A DNA stretch of 64,000 nucleotides, taken from CBDEGK01 sp965237855. Its GTDB lineage: Bacteria; Pseudomonadota; Gammaproteobacteria; Pseudomonadales; Halieaceae. This document shows, piece by piece, positions 7,638 to 15,561 of this stretch. The DNA lies in assembly GCA_965237855.1 (NCBI GenBank), contig CBDEGK010000004.1:310001-374000 (forward strand), read 5' to 3'. The position numbers and the translations under genes are program-made. How positions within the stretch are numbered: the stretch's first letter is position 1; each line of letters starts with the position of its first letter. Below the pieces are notes generated by a model. The model had not been told where the DNA came from and searched no databases. It was given only the letters and a program-made list of their open reading frames with translations.

Positions 7638-8594
7638 GTGACATATGATATCGACCCAGAGCTCGCCGCCGTCATCGAAGGCATGCCCACTCTCGGTTTT
7701 GAAGACCCCGCCGCGGTGCGCGAAATGATGACAGCAGGGCTGGCTGCCTTTGCAGGAACGATAGATGAAAGCAGCCTCGATATTGAAGACCGGACGATAC
7801 CCGGCCTGGAAGGCGCACCCGAGGTGCCGGTTCGCATCTACCGGCCGAAACAACTGGCGCAGACCACCGCGGGCTTACTCTATATTCATGGCGGCGGCTT
7901 CGTCGTGGGCGATCTCGACAGCGAACATGGTGTTGCCGTGCAATGCGCTCGCGAGTTGGGCATCGTGGTGGTTTCCGTCGGCTACCGACTGGCACCGGAA
8001 CATCCTTTCCCGGCTGGGCTGGAAGATTGCTATGCCGCGCTGCAGTGGTTTCATGCCAATAACGAGGAACTGAAGGTAGATCCAACACGCATTGCCATTC
8101 GTGGCGGCAGCGCCGGCGGCGGTCTGTGTGCCGGCCTGGCATTGATGGCAAAGGAGCGAGGCGGCCCGGCCATCTGCTTTCAATTTCTTGGCATTCCCGA
8201 ACTCGATGATCGGCTCGACACTGTCAGCATGACAGAATTCACTGATACCCCATTGTGGCATCGGCCCAACGCCATTCTCAGTTGGAAGTACTACCTGGAA
8301 CCGACACACACTCCCGGCGACGAAGGTGTCCCCATACAAGCAGCGCCCGCCCGCGCCACCATAGAAGATCTGCGCGACTTACCCCCCGCTTACGTCACCA
8401 CCATGGAATTTGACCCCCTGCGTGACGAGGGCATTAGCTATGCCCTGAAACTCTTGCAGGCGGGAGTCTCCGTGGAGTTACATAGCTATCCGCGCACCTT
8501 TCATGGCTCCGAGATGATGAGCGAAGCCCAGGTCACCAAACGTGGCATTACCGAGAGCCTCACGGTGTTGCGTAGAGCCCTCTCCCTGGATTGA
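7638..8594 (+). CDS. alpha/beta hydrolase, hormone-sensitive-lipase family esterase
   Basis: A 318-residue esterase counted from GTG 7638, which has an AAAAAGGA site just upstream (about 7621-7628). An in-frame ATG at 7542 would add 32 residues of unlikely composition. The oxyanion-hole motif HGGGF is at 84-88, the nucleophile elbow GGSAGG has S158, and the triad is completed by D259 (EFDPLRDEG) and H289 (TFHGS). The usual elbow in this family is GDSAGG, so the aspartate is replaced by glycine. YRLAPEHPFPAGLED is characteristic of HSL-type enzymes, which split short acyl esters. It is followed on the same strand by an acyl-CoA ligase gene 119 bases downstream, which fits ester release followed by activation of the acid. 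Confidence 0.9.
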   Translation: MTYDIDPELAAVIEGMPTLGFEDPAAVREMMTAGLAAFAGTIDESSLDIEDRTIPGLEGAPEVPVRIYRPKQLAQTTAGLLYIHGGGFVVGDLDSEHGVAVQCARELGIVVVSVGYRLAPEHPFPAGLEDCYAALQWFHANNEELKVDPTRIAIRGGSAGGGLCAGLALMAKERGGPAICFQFLGIPELDDRLDTVSMTEFTDTPLWHRPNAILSWKYYLEPTHTPGDEGVPIQAAPARATIEDLRDLPPAYVTTMEFDPLRDEGISYALKLLQAGVSVELHSYPRTFHGSEMMSEAQVTKRGITESLTVLRRALSLD

Positions 8595-8713
8595 AAACCC
8601 GGCAGATCTGGCCCTTTTTGTCAGCGGATATTGGCCTCTCCTACCCATGGCTGAGAGTCACTGCGGGGCTATACTGCGGTTCTTTTTATTGATGATGGCA
8701 CAGGTAATCCAAC

Positions 8714-10288
8714 ATGAGTGACGACAGCATCCACCATCCGCCGCTAATGGCCCACATGTTAATCGACGGCCTCAATCGCTACGACGATGAGCCCTGTCTA
8801 TACCTGGGTGACAAAGTAGCGACGTATGCCGATGTGCGTCGCTCCACCAGCCAGATGGTGCAGGCACTGCAATCGAAAGGCCTGGGTAAAGGCTCGAAGA
8901 TTGCGGTGATCTCCGCTAACCGCCCGGAGGTGCTTTCTAACATCGCCGCCATGCAGATCAATGGCAGCATTGGCTCGCCCTTGCACCCCATGGGCTCCCT
9001 CGAAGATCACGCCTATGTGCTGGGGCATGCAGAGATCGACGCCTTGGTCTTTGACGCCAGCCTCTTTACCGGACGCGCCCAGGAGCTCAAGGAAAAATTC
9101 CCGGCGTTGATCCTGTTGGGTCTGGGGCCCAATGACATTGGTGATGATTACCTGGCCCTGGCGGAAGGCTTTGAGCCACAGCCATTGGTGGCGCCGGATG
9201 TACAACCCACCGATATCTCCTCCATTACCTACACCGGCGGCACCACCGGCAAGCCCAAGGGCGTGCTCAGCACCTACCGTGCCACCGCCTACATGACCAT
9301 GATCCAGATGGCTGAGTGGGAATTTCCTGAAGACTTACGCATGTTGATTGCCACGCCCCTGTCCCATGCGGCGGCGGCCTTTTTTATACCGGTCTTACAG
9401 AAAGGTGGTGCTTTCTACGTGATGCAGGGCTTCAGCCCCGACGAGTTCTTCGACATGGTCGAGCAACATAAAATTACCGCCACCATGTTGGTACCGGTGA
9501 TGTTGTACTTCCTGCTGGATTCGCCCCGCTCTGCCACTGCGGATATGTCGAGCATGGAAACCCTGTTCTACGGTGCCTCGCCCATGAGCCCGGCGCGGCT
9601 ACAGGAAGGCATCGAGAAATGGGGCCAGATCTTTTACCAGTTCTTCGGCCAATCCGAAGCACCTATGGTGCTGGCCAATATGAAAAAGAAAGAGCACGAC
9701 CTGAGCAAGCCCGAGCGACTCAGTTCCTGTGGTCGCCCCGCCCCCTGGATTCACCTGGAACTGCTGGATGATGACAACAACCCGGTGCCCAAAGGAGAGC
9801 CCGGCGAAATCTGCGTGCGCGCACCGCTGGTGATGAAGGGCTACAAAGACATGCCCGAACAGACCGAGGAAGCCATGAGCGGCGGTTGGTTGCATACCGG
9901 TGATGTAGGTCGGTTAGATGACGAGGGTTTCCTGTACATCGTTGATCGCAAGAAAGACATGGTGGTAACCGGCGGCTTCAACGTATTCCCCCGTGAAGTA
10001 GAAGATGTGTTATCTGCTCACGAAGCCGTCGCCCAGGTGGCAGTGGTTGGTGTACCGGATGAGAAACGGGGCGAGTCGGTGAAAGCCGTGATTGTCCTGA
10101 AGCCAGGTGCCGAAGCCAGCGAGGCGCTGACTGAAGAGCTAACTAACCTGGTCAAAGAGGCCAAGGGCTCCGTGCAGGCACCCAAATCCATCGACTATGT
10201 GGATGCTATTCCCCTAACCGCCGTCGGCAAACCCGACAAGAAAGCGGTTCGAGCCCAGTACTGGGGCGACGGCCGCGCTGTTGGCTAA
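8714..10288 (+). CDS. AMP-dependent acyl-CoA synthetase/ligase (FadD-like)
   Basis: A 524-residue ANL-superfamily enzyme activating a carboxylic acid via an acyl-adenylate to its CoA thioester. The P-loop-like A3 motif YTGGTTGKPKG is at 173-183, A5 FYQFFGQSEAPM follows, and A7/A8 are HTGDVGRLDDEGFLYIVDRKKD with the hinge residues. The catalytic lysine region AVGKPDKKAVR is close to the C-terminus. Length and motifs are normal. It is the most divergent of three such ligases in this window (others 11261-12841 and 27950-29557). It ends 5 bases before a 23-bp inverted repeat that separates it from the convergent LLM gene. The acid activated cannot be read from sequence. Confidence 0.92.
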   Translation: MSDDSIHHPPLMAHMLIDGLNRYDDEPCLYLGDKVATYADVRRSTSQMVQALQSKGLGKGSKIAVISANRPEVLSNIAAMQINGSIGSPLHPMGSLEDHAYVLGHAEIDALVFDASLFTGRAQELKEKFPALILLGLGPNDIGDDYLALAEGFEPQPLVAPDVQPTDISSITYTGGTTGKPKGVLSTYRATAYMTMIQMAEWEFPEDLRMLIATPLSHAAAAFFIPVLQKGGAFYVMQGFSPDEFFDMVEQHKITATMLVPVMLYFLLDSPRSATADMSSMETLFYGASPMSPARLQEGIEKWGQIFYQFFGQSEAPMVLANMKKKEHDLSKPERLSSCGRPAPWIHLELLDDDNNPVPKGEPGEICVRAPLVMKGYKDMPEQTEEAMSGGWLHTGDVGRLDDEGFLYIVDRKKDMVVTGGFNVFPREVEDVLSAHEAVAQVAVVGVPDEKRGESVKAVIVLKPGAEASEALTEELTNLVKEAKGSVQAPKSIDYVDAIPLTAVGKPDKKAVRAQYWGDGRAVG

Positions 10289-10291
10289 CTA

Positions 10292-10373
10292 TCAAGGGGT
10301 CAGACTCCTTGAAAAACAAGCTAGCCCAAGGAGTGCTGACCATTCTGATATTTCAAGGAGTCTGACCCCTTGA
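10292..10373. repeat. 23-bp perfect inverted repeat, copy 1 (REP/terminator-like element)
   Basis: Left arm 10292-10314 begins TCAAGGGGTCAGACTCC and is perfectly complementary to the right arm 10351-10373; the spacer is 36 bases. The spacer itself holds a degenerate third unit (CCAAGGAGTGCTGACC, 10326-10341). It fills the gap between two convergent genes. An arm-for-arm identical copy lies at 29566-29644. It could act as a bidirectional terminator, or be a dispersed REP-like element mobilised by a transposase elsewhere. Confidence 0.8.
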
Positions 10374-10378
10374 AATTA

Positions 10379-11260
10379 TTAGCGGGTTTCGAGGATGTCG
10401 ACGAGGCGGTCGATCTCGCAGAGTTCGGCGGTGACCGGCGATAACATGGCCTCGGCGCAACCCGCAGCTTCGAGGTTATCCAGGGCCTCTTTCACCGCGT
10501 CCGCGTTACTGCGATGCTGATTGTCGGCCATCCAGTTGGCCACATCCTCACCGGCAATGATCAGGTAGTTGTACACATAATCGTGCAACTTCTGCTGGCC
10601 GTCATCCGCCAGGGAATACCAGAACCCACCCAGGTGATAGGGTACTTCTGAGCGGCCCGCCTCTACCCAGGCGTCATCTGCCATTTGCAGCGTATTGCGA
10701 ATTTCCTCCTGCTCGCCGTTGCCGGAAAAGGCGTACACGCCATCGGCCCACTGGGCACTGCGCGCCATACCTTTCGGGCCCATGGCACCGGTATAGATCT
10801 GCGGCCCACCGGCCTGTGCGGGTACCGGGCCCACCGGGTCGACCCCTTCAAAGGGCGGTTCCTGTGCCCAGATGGATTTCATCTTGGCGATCTGCTGGTC
10901 CATCCGCGCATGCCGGCCTTTATATTCCATGCCGACCGCCTGGTAATCCCAGGGCCTGCCGCCATAGCCCACGGTCACCTTGAGGCGACCGCCTGACATG
11001 ACATCGAGGGTGGCTATTTCCTTGGCGGCACGCACCGGGTCATGCATGGGCAACACATAGAGGGTGGTATTGATCTCCACGTTTTCTGTCAGCGCAGCCG
11101 CCGATGCCAGCAAAATGCGCATGTCATAGGTGGGGCCAATGATTCGCTCGCCACAGGACAGGCTGTGGAACGGACCCTGGTCGATATGGCGAAACCAGGC
11201 ATGGTAGTCCTCACGGGTAAGCCCGTGCTTCATATAGGGCAGGCACAATCCAATTTTCAT
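10379..11260 (-). CDS. LLM-class flavin-dependent oxidoreductase
   Basis: A 293-residue luciferase-like monooxygenase family TIM barrel, which uses FMN or F420. Typical pieces are the N-terminal strand MKIGLCLPY, the LTENVEINTTLYVLPMHDPVRAAKEIATLDVMSGGRLKVTVGYGG block around residues 58-100, and GPQIYTGAMGPKGMARSAQWADGVYAF at about 150-176. The start ATG (11258-11260) directly abuts the stop of the upstream ligase gene, so it is the third gene of the Rieske-ligase-LLM run. Members oxidise or reduce small ketones, sulfonates or F420-linked alcohols; the reaction here is not visible. A role as a Baeyer-Villiger-like or reductive step after ring hydroxylation is speculation. Confidence 0.88.
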   Translation of the reverse strand: MKIGLCLPYMKHGLTREDYHAWFRHIDQGPFHSLSCGERIIGPTYDMRILLASAAALTENVEINTTLYVLPMHDPVRAAKEIATLDVMSGGRLKVTVGYGGRPWDYQAVGMEYKGRHARMDQQIAKMKSIWAQEPPFEGVDPVGPVPAQAGGPQIYTGAMGPKGMARSAQWADGVYAFSGNGEQEEIRNTLQMADDAWVEAGRSEVPYHLGGFWYSLADDGQQKLHDYVYNYLIIAGEDVANWMADNQHRSNADAVKEALDNLEAAGCAEAMLSPVTAELCEIDRLVDILETR

Positions 11261-12841
11261 CTAACGCTCCAACTCAAAGTTAGTCTGCATGCGATCCCTG
11301 GCGGTGCTCGTCACCGGCTGATCTCGCAACTTGTATTTCTGTACCTTGTTGGTCGGGGTATAGGGCAGCTCGGCGACCATCTCGATATATCTCGGTACAT
11401 AAAAGTATGGCGCATGATCGTTGACGTGGCGAGCCAGCTCCTGCGGCTGCAGCTCCGCGCCCTCAGCAATGATGACATCCAGCTTGATCTCGTCCTCCGA
11501 GTCCAATTCATCCGCCTTCACCGCATAGGCCGCCGCACCCACAACAGCCGGGTGTTGCAGGGCAATGCCTTCGATCTGCACCGAGGAAACATTGCGGCCC
11601 TTGAAACGGATCACATCTTTTTTACGGTCGACAAAAAAGTAGTTGCCGTCTGCGTCCTGCCTGCCGAGATCACCGGTGTGATACCACTCCCCTGTGTAGG
11701 CCCCGGCCTGGGCCTGTGGGTTGTTGAAATAGCCATTGAAAATCTGGTGTGGCTTGGTCTCCCGCACACAGAACTCACCGCTCTCGCCAACGGCCACATC
11801 TGCGCCCTCCTCATCCAGCAAGCGCAACTCAATGCCCTGCGCCACTTCGCCCAGGGCGTTGGCAGGCCATTGTTTCTCCGCTATGTCTTTGCGGCTCATC
11901 AGCAACATGGCCTCACTTTGACCAAAGCCCTGCAAATTTCCCTCGATACCAAAGCGCTCGCAGAAGGGTTTCATGAGGGGTTCCGGCATCGGCACCATAT
12001 TTGCGGTACGCAAGGGATTGTCGGCATCGTCATCGCGGGCCGGCTGATTCCACAGGAACATGTGCATGGCACCCAGGGTCATGGTTTGAGTGGCGCCGTA
12101 GTGACGCATTCGATCCCAGAAATCGCCAACGGAAAACGCCGGATCAATAGCACAGCCAATACCACCCACCAGCGCCCGGTATATATTGGCGACCCAGGCG
12201 GCGGAGTTGTACAGGGGCAGGCAGTTGTAGGCGACATCACCCGGGCGAATTTCGAAATTGCGGTTGTTGTGAATAGCAGCGCGCACCCAGACGTTGTGAT
12301 TTTGCATCACCCCTTTTGACTTGCCGGTGGTGCCGGAGGTCCAGAGGATGGCGCAGGTATCGCCGTAGTGAATATGCGCCATATCTGGCTCAGTGGCGGG
12401 CAGCTTGGCGAAAGCACCCAGGTCCTGCCGTAACATACGCTGTCCGTAGCTGACCCGATCATCCACTTCCAGCACCCGCGGCAACAAGTCATCGTCGGTT
12501 ACCAGCAGCGCAGCGCAACTGTCGCCCAGGGTTTCTGCCAGCCAATCGCCCTTGTAGTCGGTATTGATTGGTACCCACACCGCACCAAGCTTGTGCGCGG
12601 CCAGTGCCAACAACACAAATTCCACACAACCATGAAGATAGATGGCGATACGATCGCCGGGCGTGACGCCGATCTCCCGCAAACCACTCACATAGCGGTT
12701 TACCAGCGTGTTGGTATCGCTAAAGCTGTAATGCTGATCGCCGAACAGCAGGAATGGCGTGTCGCCATTGTGCGCCGCCTGCAGCTGCAGAATGGTGCCC
12801 AGTCGACGGTTGTCGTCGACCTGAAAGTCGATCTCATACAT
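11261..12841 (-). CDS. AMP-dependent acyl-CoA synthetase/ligase
   Basis: A 526-residue ANL-superfamily ligase. A3 motif ILWTSGTTGKSKGVM lies near residues 165-180; A8 is YHTGDLGRQDADGNYFFVDRKKDVIRFKGRNVS; the C-terminal TNKVQKYKLRD holds the catalytic lysine. It is clearly paralogous to the ligase at 27950-29557: both share HNGDT near residue 25, KLGAVWVPINTDYKG near 85-100 and the same KYKLRD end. Its start lies 3 bases after the stop of the Rieske oxygenase gene, and its stop abuts the LLM start, so the three are almost certainly cotranscribed. It probably activates a carboxylated product of the oxygenase steps to a CoA ester. Confidence 0.92.
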   Translation of the reverse strand: MYEIDFQVDDNRRLGTILQLQAAHNGDTPFLLFGDQHYSFSDTNTLVNRYVSGLREIGVTPGDRIAIYLHGCVEFVLLALAAHKLGAVWVPINTDYKGDWLAETLGDSCAALLVTDDDLLPRVLEVDDRVSYGQRMLRQDLGAFAKLPATEPDMAHIHYGDTCAILWTSGTTGKSKGVMQNHNVWVRAAIHNNRNFEIRPGDVAYNCLPLYNSAAWVANIYRALVGGIGCAIDPAFSVGDFWDRMRHYGATQTMTLGAMHMFLWNQPARDDDADNPLRTANMVPMPEPLMKPFCERFGIEGNLQGFGQSEAMLLMSRKDIAEKQWPANALGEVAQGIELRLLDEEGADVAVGESGEFCVRETKPHQIFNGYFNNPQAQAGAYTGEWYHTGDLGRQDADGNYFFVDRKKDVIRFKGRNVSSVQIEGIALQHPAVVGAAAYAVKADELDSEDEIKLDVIIAEGAELQPQELARHVNDHAPYFYVPRYIEMVAELPYTPTNKVQKYKLRDQPVTSTARDRMQTNFELER

Positions 12842-12844
12842 GGC

Positions 12845-13777
12845 TCAGTGGTAGAACTGATCGGCCCATTTGCGAAAGCGAGCGATCGGGCCGTCGCCAT
12901 CACAGAGCCTGGGCTCAGCCCGGTAGACCTTGTTTTCCCAGATGGGTATGTCATCACCGAACTGACGATTCACTTCCTTCACAAAGGCCTGGCCAATGCG
13001 GTCGGTCTTGTCATCGCCATCGGCGTTGCGATAGTAGATATGGAAATGCTGTTCGACGTTGTCTTCGTCAATCGCCACCGTCGTGCCCACCATACACACG
13101 TCCACCAGGGTCTGGTAACGAGTCACCGAGTAACCAAACCCAGCGGTATCTGTGCCCAGGGTTCCTTCGACCGTGCCCTGGGAGCTGGGAAAATGCTGGG
13201 TACTACGCATGATCATGGAGGGGCCCTCAAAACGGAAGTCTCCATACTCCGCATCCCCGGGGTGCTGATGAATGGTGACGAAGTGTGCCCCATCCGCTGT
13301 ATTTTCAGCCATTTCCTGTAGTGCAGTGCGCACCTGGTGCTGATTGTTGAACGGCCCCACCCACTCATCGCTTTCCGCTTCAGGCACCACCGGTAAATCG
13401 AATAGCGGGCTCACCTCATCCGGGTGATACCAGGCCATGATAATGCCGTAGTGTTCACGGGTGGGATAGGTGCGCAGACACGCCTTCTCATTGAGCTTAT
13501 TCGCGTAATCAATCTCCGCGACGTTGCCATCACCATCATAGCGCCAGTGGTGAAACGGGCATTGCACCAGCTTGCCGACCACCTCACCACCGACACCGAT
13601 ATGCGCTCCCAGGTGGGCGCAATAGGCATCCTGCAGATGAACCTCGCCTGCCTCGTCGCGCCAGCGGATCAGGTCACGATCAAAATAACGCACGCTGTCG
13701 ATCTGGCCGGCGACTAGCTGGTCGCTGTAACCCACATGAAACCAGCCGTGTGGCAGCGGAAACGGAAATCGGCTCAT
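12845..13777 (-). CDS. Rieske non-haem iron oxygenase, KshA/cholesterol-desaturase-like
   Basis: A 310-residue oxygenase component. The Rieske [2Fe-2S] site is C53-x-H55 ... C73-x2-H76 (YCAHLGAH, QCPFHHW). The mononuclear iron site is ENTADGAHFVTIH, with D162, H165 and H170 in the family pattern, and D276 (DIPIWENK) as the likely carboxylate ligand. The C-terminal CDGDGPIARFRKWADQFY resembles 3-ketosteroid 9-alpha-hydroxylase (KshA) and the Neverland-type sterol desaturases more than phthalate or benzoate dioxygenases. No ferredoxin reductase partner lies in the window. It heads a tight run with a ligase and an LLM gene and follows the P450 unit. A steroid or terpenoid ring oxidation is the best inference, not proven. 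Confidence 0.9.
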   Translation of the reverse strand: MSRFPFPLPHGWFHVGYSDQLVAGQIDSVRYFDRDLIRWRDEAGEVHLQDAYCAHLGAHIGVGGEVVGKLVQCPFHHWRYDGDGNVAEIDYANKLNEKACLRTYPTREHYGIIMAWYHPDEVSPLFDLPVVPEAESDEWVGPFNNQHQVRTALQEMAENTADGAHFVTIHQHPGDAEYGDFRFEGPSMIMRSTQHFPSSQGTVEGTLGTDTAGFGYSVTRYQTLVDVCMVGTTVAIDEDNVEQHFHIYYRNADGDDKTDRIGQAFVKEVNRQFGDDIPIWENKVYRAEPRLCDGDGPIARFRKWADQFYH

Positions 13778-13837
13778 GACACTCCACTCTTCAATAGAAT
13801 CGGCTCCAGCATAGCCACCACAGTGTCCTCACTCAAG

Positions 13838-13861
13838 AAAACAATTCGATTGAATTGTTTT
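13838..13861 (-). terminator. A/T-rich hairpin at the end of the ADH-P450-membrane protein unit
   Basis: AAAACAATTC (13838-13847) and GAATTGTTTT (13852-13861) pair perfectly around GATT. On the minus strand the hairpin starts at the stop codon of the small membrane protein gene and ends in TTTT, so it may terminate that unit before the Rieske gene. Its low GC makes it a weak terminator; a regulator site for the Rieske promoter is an alternative. Confidence 0.4.
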
Positions 13862-14307
13862 TAGTCTAATTTGTTGTCCTCTTCTCTGAACTGTTCGAGC
13901 ATATCCTCAGGAATATCAGGCCCAGCATCGGGATCATCGCAGAGCACCAGCCGTGCCAGCGACATACCGGTGACATGGCGAGCACCAAAGATGTACACGA
14001 CTGCGACCACACCATCGAAGGCAGCCAGGGCATATTCCCATTGCTCAGAAAGACCGAAGGGCACCGCGAACAGGATGGCACACACCGCTGAGGCACGCAC
14101 CAGGCCCTGCCAGAAAATCACCGGTGCCCGGTAGTAGATATCTTCGGAGGCCCAGATCAGGCAAGCGGCCGCCATCATGAGAAAAGCACCGAGGGTGATG
14201 AGGGAAACAAACTGCCCGGCCTGGGGGTCCGACATGGCACTGGCCCAAACCCCGATGCCAACAACAAAATCGAATGCGCCGGTCCACCATATAAACTGAC
14301 GAAGCAT
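13861..14307 (-). CDS. small integral membrane protein of unknown function
   Basis: A 148-residue protein I do not recognise. Four hydrophobic segments are visible, at about residues 5-25 (IWWTGAFDFVVGIGVWA), 34-52, 66-86 (LVRASAVCAILFAVPFGL) and 91-108 (YALAAFDGVVAVVYIFGA), followed by an acidic cytosolic tail rich in Asp and Glu (CDDPDAGPDIPEDMLEQFREEDN). No catalytic motif is evident. It starts 10 bases after the P450 stop, so it is part of the alcohol dehydrogenase-P450 unit and may be an accessory membrane factor, for instance a small carrier or an assembly or anchor protein. That role is inference from position only. Confidence 0.7.
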   Translation of the reverse strand: MLRQFIWWTGAFDFVVGIGVWASAMSDPQAGQFVSLITLGAFLMMAAACLIWASEDIYYRAPVIFWQGLVRASAVCAILFAVPFGLSEQWEYALAAFDGVVAVVYIFGARHVTGMSLARLVLCDDPDAGPDIPEDMLEQFREEDNKLD

Positions 14308-14316
14308 ATCTCTCCC

Positions 14317-15561
14317 CTAGTGAAACCCGTATTTCACCGGCATCGACTTCAGGCCACCCACGAAAATGGCCTGTACCCAGCTCGGATCTGCTACCATTTC
14401 AATATGATCGAGGCGAGAAAGCAACTCCCGGAAAAAGCGGGCCACTTCCAGAGTCGCCAGGTGCTGCCCCAGGCACATATGCGAACCATGACCATAAGCC
14501 AGGTGCAGCTTGGGGTTACGTCTGAGATCGAGTTGGTGGGGATTGTCCATAACCCGCGGGTCACGGTTGGCCGCGGGAAACCACAGCGCAATATTGTCCC
14601 CCGCCTGAATAGTCTTACCGTGCAGCTCATACTCATCAGTTGCGGTGCGCACCATGTGGCGCACCGGTGATGTCCAGCGAATCAATTCCTTGGCGGCATC
14701 CATGTCCATCGAGGGGTCGTCGCGCCAGGCGGCCATTTGTTCAGGATGCCCCATCAGCGCTTTCATTCCCGCACCCAGCGTACCCGAGGTAGTATCGTGG
14801 CCAGCTGCAGCGGTGATAATGAAGTAAGACATCTGGTCCAGTGGCTCCATCGGCTTGCCATCAACCTCGGCATTGGCCAGCACTGTCGCCAGGTCGTCTT
14901 TAGGATTTTTCTTTCGGTCTTCGATAACCTCGCTAAAATAACTGCTGAACTCAATCAAGGTATCTGCATTCATCGTCTCGCTGTCAGGATCGCGTGCGAG
15001 GTCCGGGTCCTGGCCGCCAAATATCTCCTGGGTCAGGCGCAACATGGTAGCTTCTGATTCGCGAGGCAAACCCAGAATCGACATAATAATGCGCAACGGG
15101 TACAGCAATGCGATGTCTTTTACGAAATCACACTCATCACCCATCTCCTGCATTTTGTCGACGTACTCAGTGCACAGGGCCTGGATTTCCGCATCCAGGC
15201 GATCGATCGAGCGCGGCAGAAACCAGTCTTTACTGACCTTGCGCAACTTCAAGTGTTTGGGCCGGTCCATGTGGATCAGGGTTTCCAGGCCGTTGGAGGT
15301 ACCAAAGGTTTCCAGGAAAAACTCTTCTGCCGCCGTCGGCAGTAACGTTGTCCGCGGCGCGCTGAGGAAACGATCATTATTGCTGCCGACAAACTTGATG
15401 TCTTCGTAGCGGGTCAGAGACCAGAAGGGCCGGTACTCCTCATTCTCACACAAGGCCAGCGGTTCGTTTTCTCGCAAATGGTCAAACAGGCCATGCATGG
15501 TGTCCTCATCACCCATAATTACCGGATTGACGAGATCTTCGGCGCTGTATTGATGGCTCAT
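14317..15561 (-). CDS. cytochrome P450
   Basis: A 414-residue soluble bacterial P450 counted from ATG 15561, which overlaps the TGA of the upstream alcohol dehydrogenase gene (ATGA). A longer frame to 15603 would run into that gene and is less likely. The I-helix motif AAAGHDTTS is at 251-259 (with H rather than the more common E before D), the K-helix E292-x-x-R295 is present, and the haem loop YGHGSHMCLG has the axial cysteine C363. It needs a ferredoxin and reductase, not encoded here. Its position behind an alcohol dehydrogenase and before a KshA-like oxygenase suggests terminal or side-chain hydroxylation of a terpenoid or steroid followed by alcohol oxidation. The CYP family cannot be assigned by eye. 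Confidence 0.93.
   Translation of the reverse strand: MSHQYSAEDLVNPVIMGDEDTMHGLFDHLRENEPLALCENEEYRPFWSLTRYEDIKFVGSNNDRFLSAPRTTLLPTAAEEFFLETFGTSNGLETLIHMDRPKHLKLRKVSKDWFLPRSIDRLDAEIQALCTEYVDKMQEMGDECDFVKDIALLYPLRIIMSILGLPRESEATMLRLTQEIFGGQDPDLARDPDSETMNADTLIEFSSYFSEVIEDRKKNPKDDLATVLANAEVDGKPMEPLDQMSYFIITAAAGHDTTSGTLGAGMKALMGHPEQMAAWRDDPSMDMDAAKELIRWTSPVRHMVRTATDEYELHGKTIQAGDNIALWFPAANRDPRVMDNPHQLDLRRNPKLHLAYGHGSHMCLGQHLATLEVARFFRELLSRLDHIEMVADPSWVQAIFVGGLKSMPVKYGFH

Noticed and set aside
11042..12319. Long open frame on the + strand opposite the acyl-CoA ligase and LLM genes
   Set aside because: It is antisense to genes with full family motifs, spans their boundary, has no recognisable domain and has no ribosome site.
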